From the NCBI GenBank assembly GCA_013398295.1, contig VZSF01002040.1:1-64000 (forward strand): a stretch of DNA of 64,000 bases, given 5' to 3'. The notes beneath the pieces were generated by a model. That model was not told where the DNA came from. It was given only the letters and a program-made list of their open reading frames with translations, and did no database searches. Origin of the DNA: Chionis minor (taxonomy: Eukaryota > Chordata > Aves > Charadriiformes > Chionididae). This document shows positions 1 through 8,975 of the stretch, piece by piece (positions within the stretch are counted from its first letter, which is position 1; every line of letters begins with the position of its first letter). The position numbers and the translations under genes were made by a program.

Positions 1-20
1 ACTCTAACCATTCTATGATT
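1..20 (+). mobile_element. CR1 3' terminal tail, plus orientation, cut by the window edge
   Basis: The first 20 bases read like the extreme 3' end of a plus-strand CR1. The same words (ACTCTAACCATTCTATGATT) occur at the end of the CR1 at 54606-54985. The rest of the element lies left of the window. It abuts a CR1 of the opposite orientation. The call rests on a very short match. Confidence 0.5.
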
Positions 21-1969
21 ATTGTAAGCCCCTTTCAGATACTCGAAGGCTGCTATAAGGTCTCCCTGGAGCCTTATCTTCTCGAGGCTCAAGCAACCCC
101 AACTCTCTCAGCCTGTCCTCATAGCAAAGGTGCTCTAATCCTCTTATCTTTGTGGCCCTCATCTGGACTTGGTCCAGCAGGTCCATGTCCTTCTTATGTT
201 GGGGGTCCCAGAGCTGAATGCAGTATTCATAGTGGGGACTCACCAGAGTGGATGAGAGAGGTAGAATCATCCAGCCATCCAGCTGCGACCAGCCAGCCAA
301 TTCCTTATCCATTGAGTGGTCCACCTGTCAAATCCACATCTCCACAATTTAGAGACAAGGATGTCGTGCAGGACAGTGTCAAACACTTTGCGTAAGTCCA
401 GGTAGATGATGACTGCTGCTCTCCCCATATCCACCAACGCTGTAACCCCATCATAGAAGGTCATGCATGACTTGCCCTTGTTGAAGCCATGTTGGCTGTC
501 ACCAGTCACCTCCTTATTTTCCATGTGCCTTAGCAGAGTTTCAAGGAGGATCTCTGCTCCATGATCATTCCAGGCACAGAGGTGAGACTGATTGGACTGT
601 AGCTCCCTGGGTCTTCCTTTTTTCCCTTTTTGTAAATGGGGATTATGTTTCACCTTTTCCAGTTATTGGGAACTTCACCAAGTTGTCATGACTTCTCAAA
701 TATGTTGTATAGTGGCTTAGCAACCTCATCCCCAGTTCTCTCAAGGACCCATGGATGCATCTCATCAGATCCTATGGACTTGTGCACCTTCAGGTTCCTT
801 ATATGGTCTTCTACTTGATCTGCACCTATAGTGGGCAGTTCATTCTCACAGTCCCTGCCTTTGCCTTCTGCAACATGGGTGAAGGGGTTAGAGCCTTTAC
901 CAGTGAAGACTGAGGCACGTTAAGTACGTCAGCATTCTCCATAACCCGGATGACCAGGTCTCCTCTTTCCTTCTGGAGTGGGTCACAAATTCCTTAGTTT
1001 TCCTTTTATCACTGACATACTTACCAAAGTTTTTCTTGTTGCCCTTGATGTCCCTGGCCAGATTTAATTGTGTTTGAGCTTTAGCTTGCCTAATCTGGTC
1101 CGTGGCTGCTCAGACAATTACTCTGTATTCCTCCCAGGCTACCTGGCCTTGCTTCTACCCTCTGCAGGCCTCCTTTTTTCATTTGAGTGTGTGCAGGAGC
1201 TCTTTGTTCACCCATGCAGGTCTCCTTGCTTTTTGCCTGACTTTTTCTTTGTTGGGATACGTGCTTCCTGAGCTTGGAGGAGATGATCCTTGAATACTAA
1301 CTAGCTTCCTTGGGCTCTTGCCCCTTCCAGTGCTTTATGACATGGAACCCTACCAAACAGATCCCTGAAGAGGCCAAAGTCTGCTCTCTTGAAGTTCAGG
1401 GTAGTGAGCTTTCTGTGTATCCTTCTCACTGCCCTTAGAATCTTGAACTCTACCATTTCATGATCATTGCAGCCAAGGCTACCCTTGAGCTTGACATCCC
1501 CTGACAGCCCCTTCTTGCTGGTAAGGACAAGTTCCAGCATAGTACATCTCCACATTGGCTCCTCTATCACTTGGAGAAGGAAGTTGTCATAGGTGCATTC
1601 CAAGAACTTCCTGCTCCTTTCTTGTGTTCCACTGTGTTGTCCCTCTGTCCTGGTTAGAGGTTCAGTAACTCTGCTTTCTAACTAGGCCTCTTCTAACTGC
1701 TGAAATTAACAGCATATTGTGCAGAAAACTGCTCCTTCTCAGAGCGTAAGACCCATGATTATAGCTGATGTCGAGTCATGGTATGCAAAGAGGCTCTTGC
1801 TTATACGCCATTGCTATAACAACAAAGGCCAGCCAACTTTGTTATTTGCCCTGTTGGAGGGTCGGAAGCAGAAAAGCATAGAGGGGTCCCACCTGTGGGG
1901 AGGAGCAAACAGGAAAAGTGACCCAAAACTGACAAACAGGGTATTCCATCCCATCTGCCTCATGCTCAG

Positions 1970-1976
1970 TATAAAA
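1970..1976 (+). promoter_or_regulatory. LTR TATA box (copy at 3082-3088)
   Basis: TATAAAA sits in the sequence CATGCTCAGTATAAAAGCTG of the family A LTR. The same place in the other family A LTRs has TATAAAC (48319-48325, minus strand) and TATAAAA (59200-59206). This is the expected core promoter of the LTR. Confidence 0.6.
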
Positions 1977-2160
1977 GCTGAGGGATCAAAGGGTCAGCTC
2001 TCTTTCTCCAATGGCCAGCATCCGAGGAGAACTCCGTCTGTTTGTCTGCCTTTGATCCCAATCCATGTGTTCCTGATCCAGATCTGGAATCCAGTTCCTG
2101 TCCATCAGTGAGTCCAGTCTGGGACTTCCCCAGTGCCTGCTGGTGATGTGATTGTCATCC

Positions 2161-2161
2161 N
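2161..2161. other. Assembly gap (single N)
   Basis: One ambiguous base at the exact junction of the two copies 1050-2160 and 2162-3272. Confidence 0.95.
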
Positions 2162-3339
2162 GTCCCTGGCCAGATTTAATTGTGTTTGAGCTTTAGCTTG
2201 CCTAATCTGGTCCGTGGCTGCTCAGACAATTACTCTGTATTCCTCCCAGGCTACCTGGCCTTGCTTCTACCCTCTGCAGGCCTCCTTTTTTCATTTGAGT
2301 GTGTGCAGGAGCTCTTTGTTCACCCATGCAGGTCTCCTTGCTTTTTGCCTGACTTTTTCTTTGTTGGGATACGTGCTTCCTGAGCTTGGAGGAGATGATC
2401 CTTGAATACTAACTAGCTTCCTTGGGCTCTTGCCCCTTCCAGTGCTTTATGACATGGAACCCTACCAAACAGATCCCTGAAGAGGCCAAAGTCTGCTCTC
2501 TTGAAGTTCAGGGTAGTGAGCTTTCTGTGTATCCTTCTCACTGCCCTTAGAATCTTGAACTCTACCATTTCATGATCATTGCAGCCAAGGCTACCCTTGA
2601 GCTTGACATCCCCTGACAGCCCCTTCTTGCTGGTAAGGACAAGTTCCAGCATAGTACATCTCCACATTGGCTCCTCTATCACTTGGAGAAGGAAGTTGTC
2701 ATAGGTGCATTCCAAGAACTTCCTGCTCCTTTCTTGTGTTCCACTGTGTTGTCCCTCTGTCCTGGTTAGAGGTTCAGTAACTCTGCTTTCTAACTAGGCC
2801 TCTTCTAACTGCTGAAATTAACAGCATATTGTGCAGAAAACTGCTCCTTCTCAGAGCGTAAGACCCATGATTATAGCTGATGTCGAGTCATGGTATGCAA
2901 AGAGGCTCTTGCTTATACGCCATTGCTATAACAACAAAGGCCAGCCAACTTTGTTATTTGCCCTGTTGGAGGGTCGGAAGCAGAAAAGCATAGAGGGGTC
3001 CCACCTGTGGGGAGGAGCAAACAGGAAAAGTGACCCAAAACTGACAAACAGGGTATTCCATCCCATCTGCCTCATGCTCAGTATAAAAGCTGAGGGATCA
3101 AAGGGTCAGCTCTCTTTCTCCAATGGCCAGCATCCGAGGAGAACTCCGTCTGTTTGTCTGCCTTTGATCCCAATCCATGTGTTCCTGATCCAGATCTGGA
3201 ATCCAGTTCCTGTCCATCAGTGAGTCCAGTCTGGGACTTCCCCAGTGCCTGCTGGTGATGTGATTGTCATCCTGGGAGCTTGATATGGTTTTGTATATAT
3301 TTCATTATTTTCTTTTTATTATTTTATTCTTTATATTTC

Positions 3340-3345
3340 ATTAAA
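3340..3345 (+). promoter_or_regulatory. LTR polyadenylation signal
   Basis: ATTAAA near the 3' part of the family A LTR, followed by TAGTTTAG. It is kept in the copies at 48062-48067 (minus) and 59476-59481. Confidence 0.5.
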
Positions 3346-3593
3346 GTAGTTTAGTTCTTACTAAACTAGTCTCTCTTCTTCTCTCTTCTCTCTCTGCTCT
3401 GCAGGAGAGAGGGAACACCTGTCGCTGGGCTTGCTTGGGCCAATCCAGCCCAAACCACGACGCCCTCCAACAGTTATCAGGTGGTTGAAGTTCCTCATAA
3501 AGACCAGGGTTTGTGAACATGATACTGCTCTTAACTGACTGTAGAGCGCCTCATCTGTTCTGTCATCCTAGTCAGGTGGTCTGTAGCAGACCC

Positions 3594-4742
3594 TCGCTGT
3601 AACATCACCTGCCCCTGCATTTCCTCTAATCCTGACCCATAAGCTCTCAGTCAGCATTTCATCCATCCCCAAGAGAAGGTCCATGCACTCGTACTCTTCA
3701 TTAACATAAAGAGCGACACCCCCTCCTTCTCTCCCCTGCCTGTCCTTCCTAAAGAATCTTTATTCTTCCACTCCGACACTCTAGTCATATAAGCCATCCC
3801 ACCACATCTCTGTGATGCCAACGAGATCATAGCCCTGGAGGTGTGTGCACATCTCTAACGCCTCTTGTTTGTTCCCCATGCTACGTGCATTTGTATAAAG
3901 GCACTTAAGCGTCGTCATCAAAGCTGACTTACTGTCTGGAGTGGCTGCAGATCCTTTGTGCTGCTCTCCAGCTGGACTTCCTTTGAGGTGTTTTACTTGT
4001 GTTTCCCCAGTGGCTTCTATTGCCTCAGGAGCCCCTGGCTAATCTCCATAAGACTTCAAGTGTGCAGCAGTGTACCCAGCACATCTCAGAGCAACAGGAG
4101 CCTCTCTAGCACACCGCCATTCAAACCTTGGTGTGTAGTCCCTTGCCTTGTCATGAGCAAGCCTGATNTCGCTGTAACATCACCTGCCCCTGCATTTCCT
4201 CTAATCCTGACCCATAAGCTCTCAGTCAGCATTTCATCCATCCCCAAGAGAAGGTCCATGCACTCGTACTCTTCATTAACATAAAGAGCGACACCCCCTC
4301 CTTCTCTCCCCTGCCTGTCCTTCCTAAAGAATCTTTATTCTTCCACTCCGACACTCTAGTCATATAAGCCATCCCACCACATCTCTGTGATGCCAACGAG
4401 ATCATAGCCCTGGAGGTGTGTGCACATCTCTAACGCCTCTTGTTTGTTCCCCATGCTACGTGCATTTGTATAAAGGCACTTAAGCGTCGTCATCAAAGCT
4501 GACTTACTGTCTGGAGTGGCTGCAGATCCTTTGTGCTGCTCTCCAGCTGGACTTCCTTTGAGGTGTTTTACTTGTGTTTCCCCAGTGGCTTCTATTGCCT
4601 CAGGAGCCCCTGGCTAATCTCCATAAGACTTCAAGTGTGCAGCAGTGTACCCAGCACATCTCAGAGCAACAGGAGCCTCTCTAGCACACCGCCATTCAAA
4701 CCTTGGTGTGTAGTCCCTTGCCTTGTCATGAGCAAGCCTGAT
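3594..4742. repeat. Direct duplication around a single N: 3594-4167 and 4169-4742
   Basis: A 574-base unit within the CR1 endonuclease region is repeated at an offset of 575 with the N at 4168 exactly between the copies. I saw no difference between them. The pattern is the same as at 2161 and 15841 and is best explained as a false assembly duplication. Confidence 0.9.
4168..4168. other. Assembly gap (single N)
   Basis: One ambiguous base at the junction of the two copies of the 574-base unit. Confidence 0.95.
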
Positions 4743-4777
4743 AATAGCCCCCACCCCCATAAAGTCTAGAGTAAAGC

Positions 4778-5810
4778 TCAGTCAATGAACAAGGCTAGCT
4801 CATGAACAAAGACACTCTTTCCCCTTTCAGAAAGATGAAAACCACCAAATTCCAGCAAGCCTGGTGCCATGTAGGCCAACCCATTATCAGAAAACCCAAA
4901 ACTGTGGTGGTGACACCAGCCATGGAGTCACGTATTAACAGACTGAGTGTGTCTGTTTCTTTCAGTGCCACTGCCTGTAACAGGAAGGAGAGAAGAAAGG
5001 ATAACCTGTGCCCCAGATTCCCTTTCTAACTGTCTCAGGGACCTGAAGTCTTTTGTAATCACCTTTGGGTTATGTATTGCCACTTTATTGTCACCCACAT
5101 GGAAGAGCAGAAGTGGGTAATAGTCCAAGGGCCATGCCAGGTTAGGAAGTTTCCTAGTGATGTCCCCAACCCAGGCCCCAGGGAGGCAGCAGACTTCCCC
5201 AAGGGGAGGGTCTGGTCAGCACATTGGACCTTCTGTTTGCTACAGAAGGGATTGGCCTACAACTGTAACCTATCTTTTCTTCCTTGTGGATGTGTCCGTT
5301 AAACAGGGGGTAGGATTTTCCAGTCCTGTCAACTACCCTGGTGTAGTTGGACTGTCATCCACATCATCCATTGACTGGTCTATCTCATCCAGAGCCTCAT
5401 ACATATTGTACAGAGGCACCCAAGTACGTGATGTGAGCAAGAAGGATGTTCACTTGCCTACCCTAGCGCAGACTTGCCTCTATTCACAGGTCTCCATTTG
5501 GCCACCGCCTTCAGCCTGGACGGGGGAGGGTGCAGGATCCCATTGATCCTGGTTTTTTTTCTGGCATCTGTTCCTGTTTCTCTCTCAGGGAAGTTAGACC
5601 ATGGTTTCACCAGTTTATTTCTTTCTCACGCTCACTGATACTTCTTAGCCTTTCTACTTCCTCTCTTAGTTCTGCCACCAGGCTGAGCAGATCGATCCCC
5701 CTGTGGTACGTGCTGCAGCCCAAGACCTGGGTGCCGTATGGTTCCATGGAATCTCTGTGTGTATCAATACTTTCAGTTCTTCCAAATAATATAGCAGTTG
5801 TGCATGCCAA
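4778..5810 (-). pseudogene. CR1 ORF1 remnant: coiled coil plus SGNH-esterase-like domain
   Basis: CR1 ORF1 proteins bind the element RNA, and several carry an SGNH/GDSL-type lipolytic domain. Here the minus strand shows a leucine/charged coiled-coil stretch at about 5700-5607 (LLSLVAELREEVERLRSI). A decayed SGNH domain follows. Block I is at 5249-5257, where the expected GDS reads GQS and is followed by a stop. LDYYPLLLFHVGDNK is at about 5130-5085, ESGAQVILSSLLP at about 5030-4990, and block V at about 4840, where the expected DxxH reads GGFH and is followed by LSERGK. The frame closes with TGA at 4778-4780, just before the ORF2 start region. Stops in the block I area and the changed catalytic residues make it non-functional. 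The upstream limit at 5810 is approximate. Confidence 0.8.
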
Positions 5811-5815
5811 ATTGA

Positions 5816-6540
5816 TCCAAATTAAAAAAAAAAATCACCATTAGAGATGGTGTTTATATATCTTTTTTCACTGTTATCTACAAGCAGATCATCCCTTGAA
5901 TATAAAATGAAGTTTTAAATAGGAACATGAATAAAAGCATCAAGAGCTTTGAAAACTTTACAGTAGAAATAGCAAGGTTTTGACAGAATGTCTTCTATTT
6001 GAGAAAGATGGTCAACAATGTTCTAGAATGGCAGTATCTTTTTAATGGAAGGTGTTTCACTTTTTTTCACTGATCATTACAAGAAAGTTTATGCTTTTCA
6101 AGCATTTGTATGACTGCATTACGTGCTATTGAAAATGATTCTTTTTTTTTTTTAAAGAAGTGCAAAATTCTTTTCTGATATTCCTCAATTTCTTCTAACA
6201 AGTACGGTTTGCTTTTAAACTTTTTCTACAAACCAGCCAGCACTAAGAAATTAGGACTCGGTTTGATAATGTTGAAGACATAGATTACAGCAAAACAGGG
6301 ATGGGATTTGCACATTTGCAAGGGATAGACAGCTTGTCTGTTGATCATCTACCTGTCTATCTATTGATCTACTTGAAAGTGAGAAGAAAACAGAAAGATG
6401 CATCGGTACAAGCTTTAGCTCATGTTAACAATCAGAACATGGATTCAGGATATCTGGAGACCTTTCACTTTGTCATTATCCATCTCCTAGAGTCCTTATC
6501 TGTACACAGTGTGTTAGCCCATACTCTAATCATCCTCCTA
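5816..6540. other. Unassigned AT-rich sequence
   Basis: No gene recognised. It begins with a short A tract (about 5824-5834) right beside the end of the CR1 and contains a T-rich stretch near 6140. Confidence 0.5.
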
Positions 6541-6979
6541 TGAGGAAAGGCTGAGAGACTTGGTTGTTTAGCCTGGAGAAGAGAAGTCTCCAGGGAGACC
6601 TCATTGTGATCTTTCAATAGCTAAAAGGGGCTTAGGAGAAAGATGGGGACAGACTTTTTTATCAGGGCCTGTTGCAATAAGACAAGGGGTAATGGTTTTC
6701 AACTACAAGAGGGTAGATTTAGACTAGATATGAGGAAGACATTTTTTACTATGAGGGTGGTGAAACACTATCACAGGTTGCCCAGAGTGGTGGTAGGTGT
6801 CCCATCCCTAGAAACTTTCAAGGTCAGGTTCAACAAGGGTCTGAGCAACCTGATCTAGTTGCAGATGTCCCTGCTTATTGCAGGGGGGTTGGACTAGATG
6901 ACCTTTAAAGGTCCCTTCCAACTCAAACTATTCCATGATTCTATTTTATGATTTAATGATTTTATGATTCTATGATTCT
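6541..6979 (+). mobile_element. CR1 LINE 3' fragment
   Basis: It opens with TGAGGAAAGGCTGAGAGACTTGG and contains the usual CR1 3' landmarks in order: GGAGAAGAGAAGTCTCCAGG, ACAAGGGGTAATGG, GGTTGCCCAGAGTGGTGG, GGGGTTGGACTAGATGACC and GTCCCTTCCAACTC. It ends with degenerate ATTCTATGATT-type repeats. The frame at 6643-6858 encodes the end of the RT C-terminal region. It is a 5'-truncated, inactive copy. Confidence 0.92.
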
Positions 6980-8902
6980 TTATTGGTTCTTTGGGCATAC
7001 ATTTTTGTGATATATGGAAAAGCATTGCTCTGTCTAAATTTGGAGTACCTTGTAGATTATGGAGATGTGAATTAAGAAGTTATATTAAAAATGTAGTCAA
7101 TGTTATATGCGTAAAGTTGTGTCTATGACAAGTTTATACAGAGTAGCAAGAGTTGTTCTCTTTGTTAATCAATAATCAGATTCACAATGTTATCTGGAGG
7201 TAAAGTCAGCAGACCTTTCCTACAAAAGCTAACAAAAAATGGTCTTTCTCTTTTAATTTTGTAATTGAGATATGATTGGTTGGCCCAGCTAAGGTAATTT
7301 TCTCCTAGATTTTTGGCATAAAGCATAACAAGATTCTAAGCTGGTTAAATTCTCCATGTTGTAAACAGGGAGACCTTAGATGCCCCCAAATACATGAACT
7401 AGGCAGATTGAATCTTTATTAAGATGATGATGATTATTATTATTAATTATTTTGTATTATAGTATTATATTATGTATTATGTATTTAATAGTAATAATAA
7501 TAGTAACCATAATCATAATAATAACAGCAATGACCCCAAACTTTCTTTTGAAAGTTTTAGTTATTTTATTGAGTATTGGGTACTTGATTATTGGTCATTT
7601 TGATGAAACTAAATTCCTCAGTAGTAATATATAAGGCAGATTTGACACTACCCCTAAATTTGAAGAACATTCTGGATGCTTAATTCAGTCCTCTAGCTGA
7701 CAGAGTTTTAACTCCAATAAAAATCTTTAAGAACAAAATATATTGGAATGAAGACTTTCTCGTCCATCTTATTCTACTTCAATTAGTATAATTGCATTAT
7801 TTGTTACTTCAGAAAAAAACACAGTTACAATGATTTTCTTCTCTAAAAGGTACAGTATTTACCTAACAGTGATGAAATTTGGGTTGAGCATAAGCAGACA
7901 GAGTTGAAATTTGGGTGACCATAAGCACTTGTGTCATGTTTCCTTTCTTGAGAAATTATATTTTGCAACAAATAAAGCTGCCAGATCTAATAGTTAAGGA
8001 AGAGCATTGAGTCAATGTGTAACATAGTTATTAGATCCAGACCACTAATAGTCAAACTTGAAAAGCAAGTTAGATATGTCAGAAGATATGCTTTGCTCAG
8101 CAGTAGAATGAAAATCCCTAGCGTATTTCTGAAATGACTGGAATGTAAGGTCTAAAAAGAGCAAAGAATCAGAGGTTAAACATCAGGGGGTTGTTACTTT
8201 TGTTCAAATAAAAATTGTACATATATAAAGGAAATTGTACTGCTGTAAAGACCAAGAATCTTTGACCCGTGACTGATGCAGGTGAAGAGAGTACACCACA
8301 GGAAGTATGACAACAAAATTTTATAGAAGAATTTCAGTTATTTCTATGATTCTGTTCACCTAGCTATCTAAGTTTCAGATTAACTGATTAAATGACATCT
8401 CTGCACGTCATTTTGATTGTGATTATTAATGTTGTCATATCATTTAAAATGTTCTCTTCGTAAGTATGCCTGTATTTGCCAGGTGTCTTTAAAAAGTTAT
8501 TAACGTAATTTTATTTTGGCTAATGAATCAGTAGAATTTGTTTAGCTTTATAATTTCAAGTTCTGAATAACAACCTTTTAAGTTTACAAAATCAAAGCTT
8601 TTGTTTCTTCTACACATGTGAATAGTGAGTACCACCTGCACCTGTATGACTTGATTTCCTTTCTCTTCAGTAGAAGTGAATAGATTCTTCCAGAATATTT
8701 TTAGGACCAGCCATGCTGGGTCCTCTTCTGTTTCATTTCAGTGGTCTTTAGTGGCCCTATGGAGAGCAATCAATACCAAAAAGTTGAAATAAGCTTTTTT
8801 AAATACACTGTTTGCGAGCACTGAACACTGTTCCAGCATAGGTTTGCAATTAGACAGGGAGTATTTTCTTGTGTGGTATAAAATTATTTGACAATATTTT
8901 GA
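6980..8902. other. Unassigned AT-rich sequence with a TAA/ATT-rich microsatellite
   Basis: No gene recognised. About 7420-7530 is an impure TTA/ATA trinucleotide-rich tract, and the reading frame at 7452-7634 is a product of it. The rest is AT-rich without landmarks I could assign. Confidence 0.5.
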
Positions 8903-8975
8903 TGTATTGGGTTTACATGGCAAGCTTTTGGTAGCTGAAGAGAGCTGCAGGGGTGGGCTCTGTGAGAAGAGGCAT
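8903..8975 (+). mobile_element. Fragment of an avian ERV LTR (family C), 5' part only
   Basis: TGTATTGGGTTTACATGGCAAGC, then TTTTGGTAG, then GCAGGGGTGGGCTCTGTGAGAAG resembles the first 70 bases of a common avian LTR. The related fragment at 12841 shares TTTTGGTAG and GCAGGGGTGG-TCTGTGAGAAGAGGC. The similarity is lost after about 8975. Confidence 0.6.

Larger units (their letters stand above)
1050..3272. repeat. Direct duplication around a single N: 1050-2160 and 2162-3272
   Basis: The 1,111 bases before the N at 2161 are repeated directly after it at an offset of 1,112, and I noticed no difference. The encoded reading frames are the same in both copies (100-residue CR1 frame at 1301/2413; 130-residue LTR frame at 1719/2831). 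The unit covers part of the CR1 and part of the nested LTR, so its ends ignore element boundaries. That pattern fits unmerged overlapping contig ends rather than a biological duplication. Confidence 0.9.
1646..3462 (+). mobile_element. Solo LTR of an avian endogenous retrovirus, nested in the CR1 (family A)
   Basis: It starts TGTCCTGGTT at 1646 and ends AAACCACGACG at 3462; the expected terminal CA reads CG. It is flanked by CCCTC on both sides (1641-1645 and 3463-3467), which is a 5-bp target-site duplication. A TATA box (TATAAAA) lies at 1970-1976 and again in the duplicate copy at 3082-3088. A polyadenylation signal (ATTAAA) is at 3340-3345. The span holds a false duplication around the N at 2161, so the real LTR is about 705 bp. 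Close relatives are at 47946-48667 (minus) and 58846-59615 (plus). There are no internal viral genes. I cannot name the subfamily; the 5-bp duplication would fit an ERVL-like element but is not unique to it. Confidence 0.85.
24..4743 (-). pseudogene. CR1 ORF2 remnant: APE-type endonuclease plus reverse transcriptase
   Basis: ORF2 of CR1 nicks target DNA and copies the element RNA by target-primed reverse transcription. The endonuclease N-terminus is visible at about 4490-4370 (YTNARSMGNKQEALE, then ITEMWWDG), and again in the duplicate copy at about 3900-3796. Its C-terminal part is at 1603-1301 (LVLTSKKG, GCNDHEMVEF). The RT thumb/palm region runs through 1300-267, with [20 protein letters not shown] at about 530-475 and motif A ([10 protein letters not shown]) at about 404-375. 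The C-terminal piece at 324-19 carries [16 protein letters not shown]. In-frame stops occur, for example soon after WWDGLYD in the endonuclease. The FADD catalytic segment is absent: the frame jumps at about 265-280 from NWLAGR to a segment normally some 150-170 residues further on. The ORF is also split by the LTR at 1646-3462. Confidence 0.87.
24..5815 (-). mobile_element. Near full-length CR1 LINE (non-LTR retrotransposon), interrupted by an LTR
   Basis: Read on the minus strand, the order is a CR1 ORF1 remnant (5810-4778), then ORF2 endonuclease (4743-3468 plus 1640-1301), then reverse transcriptase (1300-24). Most genomic CR1 copies are short 3' fragments, so a copy keeping ORF1 is unusual. 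A 705-bp solo LTR interrupts it, and two duplications at single-N gaps enlarge it. After removing the LTR and the extra copies, about 3.4 kb of CR1 remains. The 3' UTR and the octamer tail are missing, because the element stops at about 24 inside the RT C-terminus. Stop codons in both ORFs make it inactive. Confidence 0.88.

Noticed and set aside
1068..1293. Plus-strand frames of 63-67 residues, repeated at 2180-2405
   Set aside because: They are antisense to the CR1 ORF2 coding sequence, and the repetition is the false duplication.
1719..2111. 130-residue plus-strand frame, repeated at 2831-3223
   Set aside because: It lies inside the family A LTR and in its false duplicate. The doubled appearance comes from the gap artefact, not from a conserved protein.
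1646..3462. Full-length provirus of about 1.8 kb, or two tandem LTRs
   Set aside because: The extra length is the duplication around the N at 2161. Removing it leaves a single LTR of about 705 bp with one target duplication and no internal genes.
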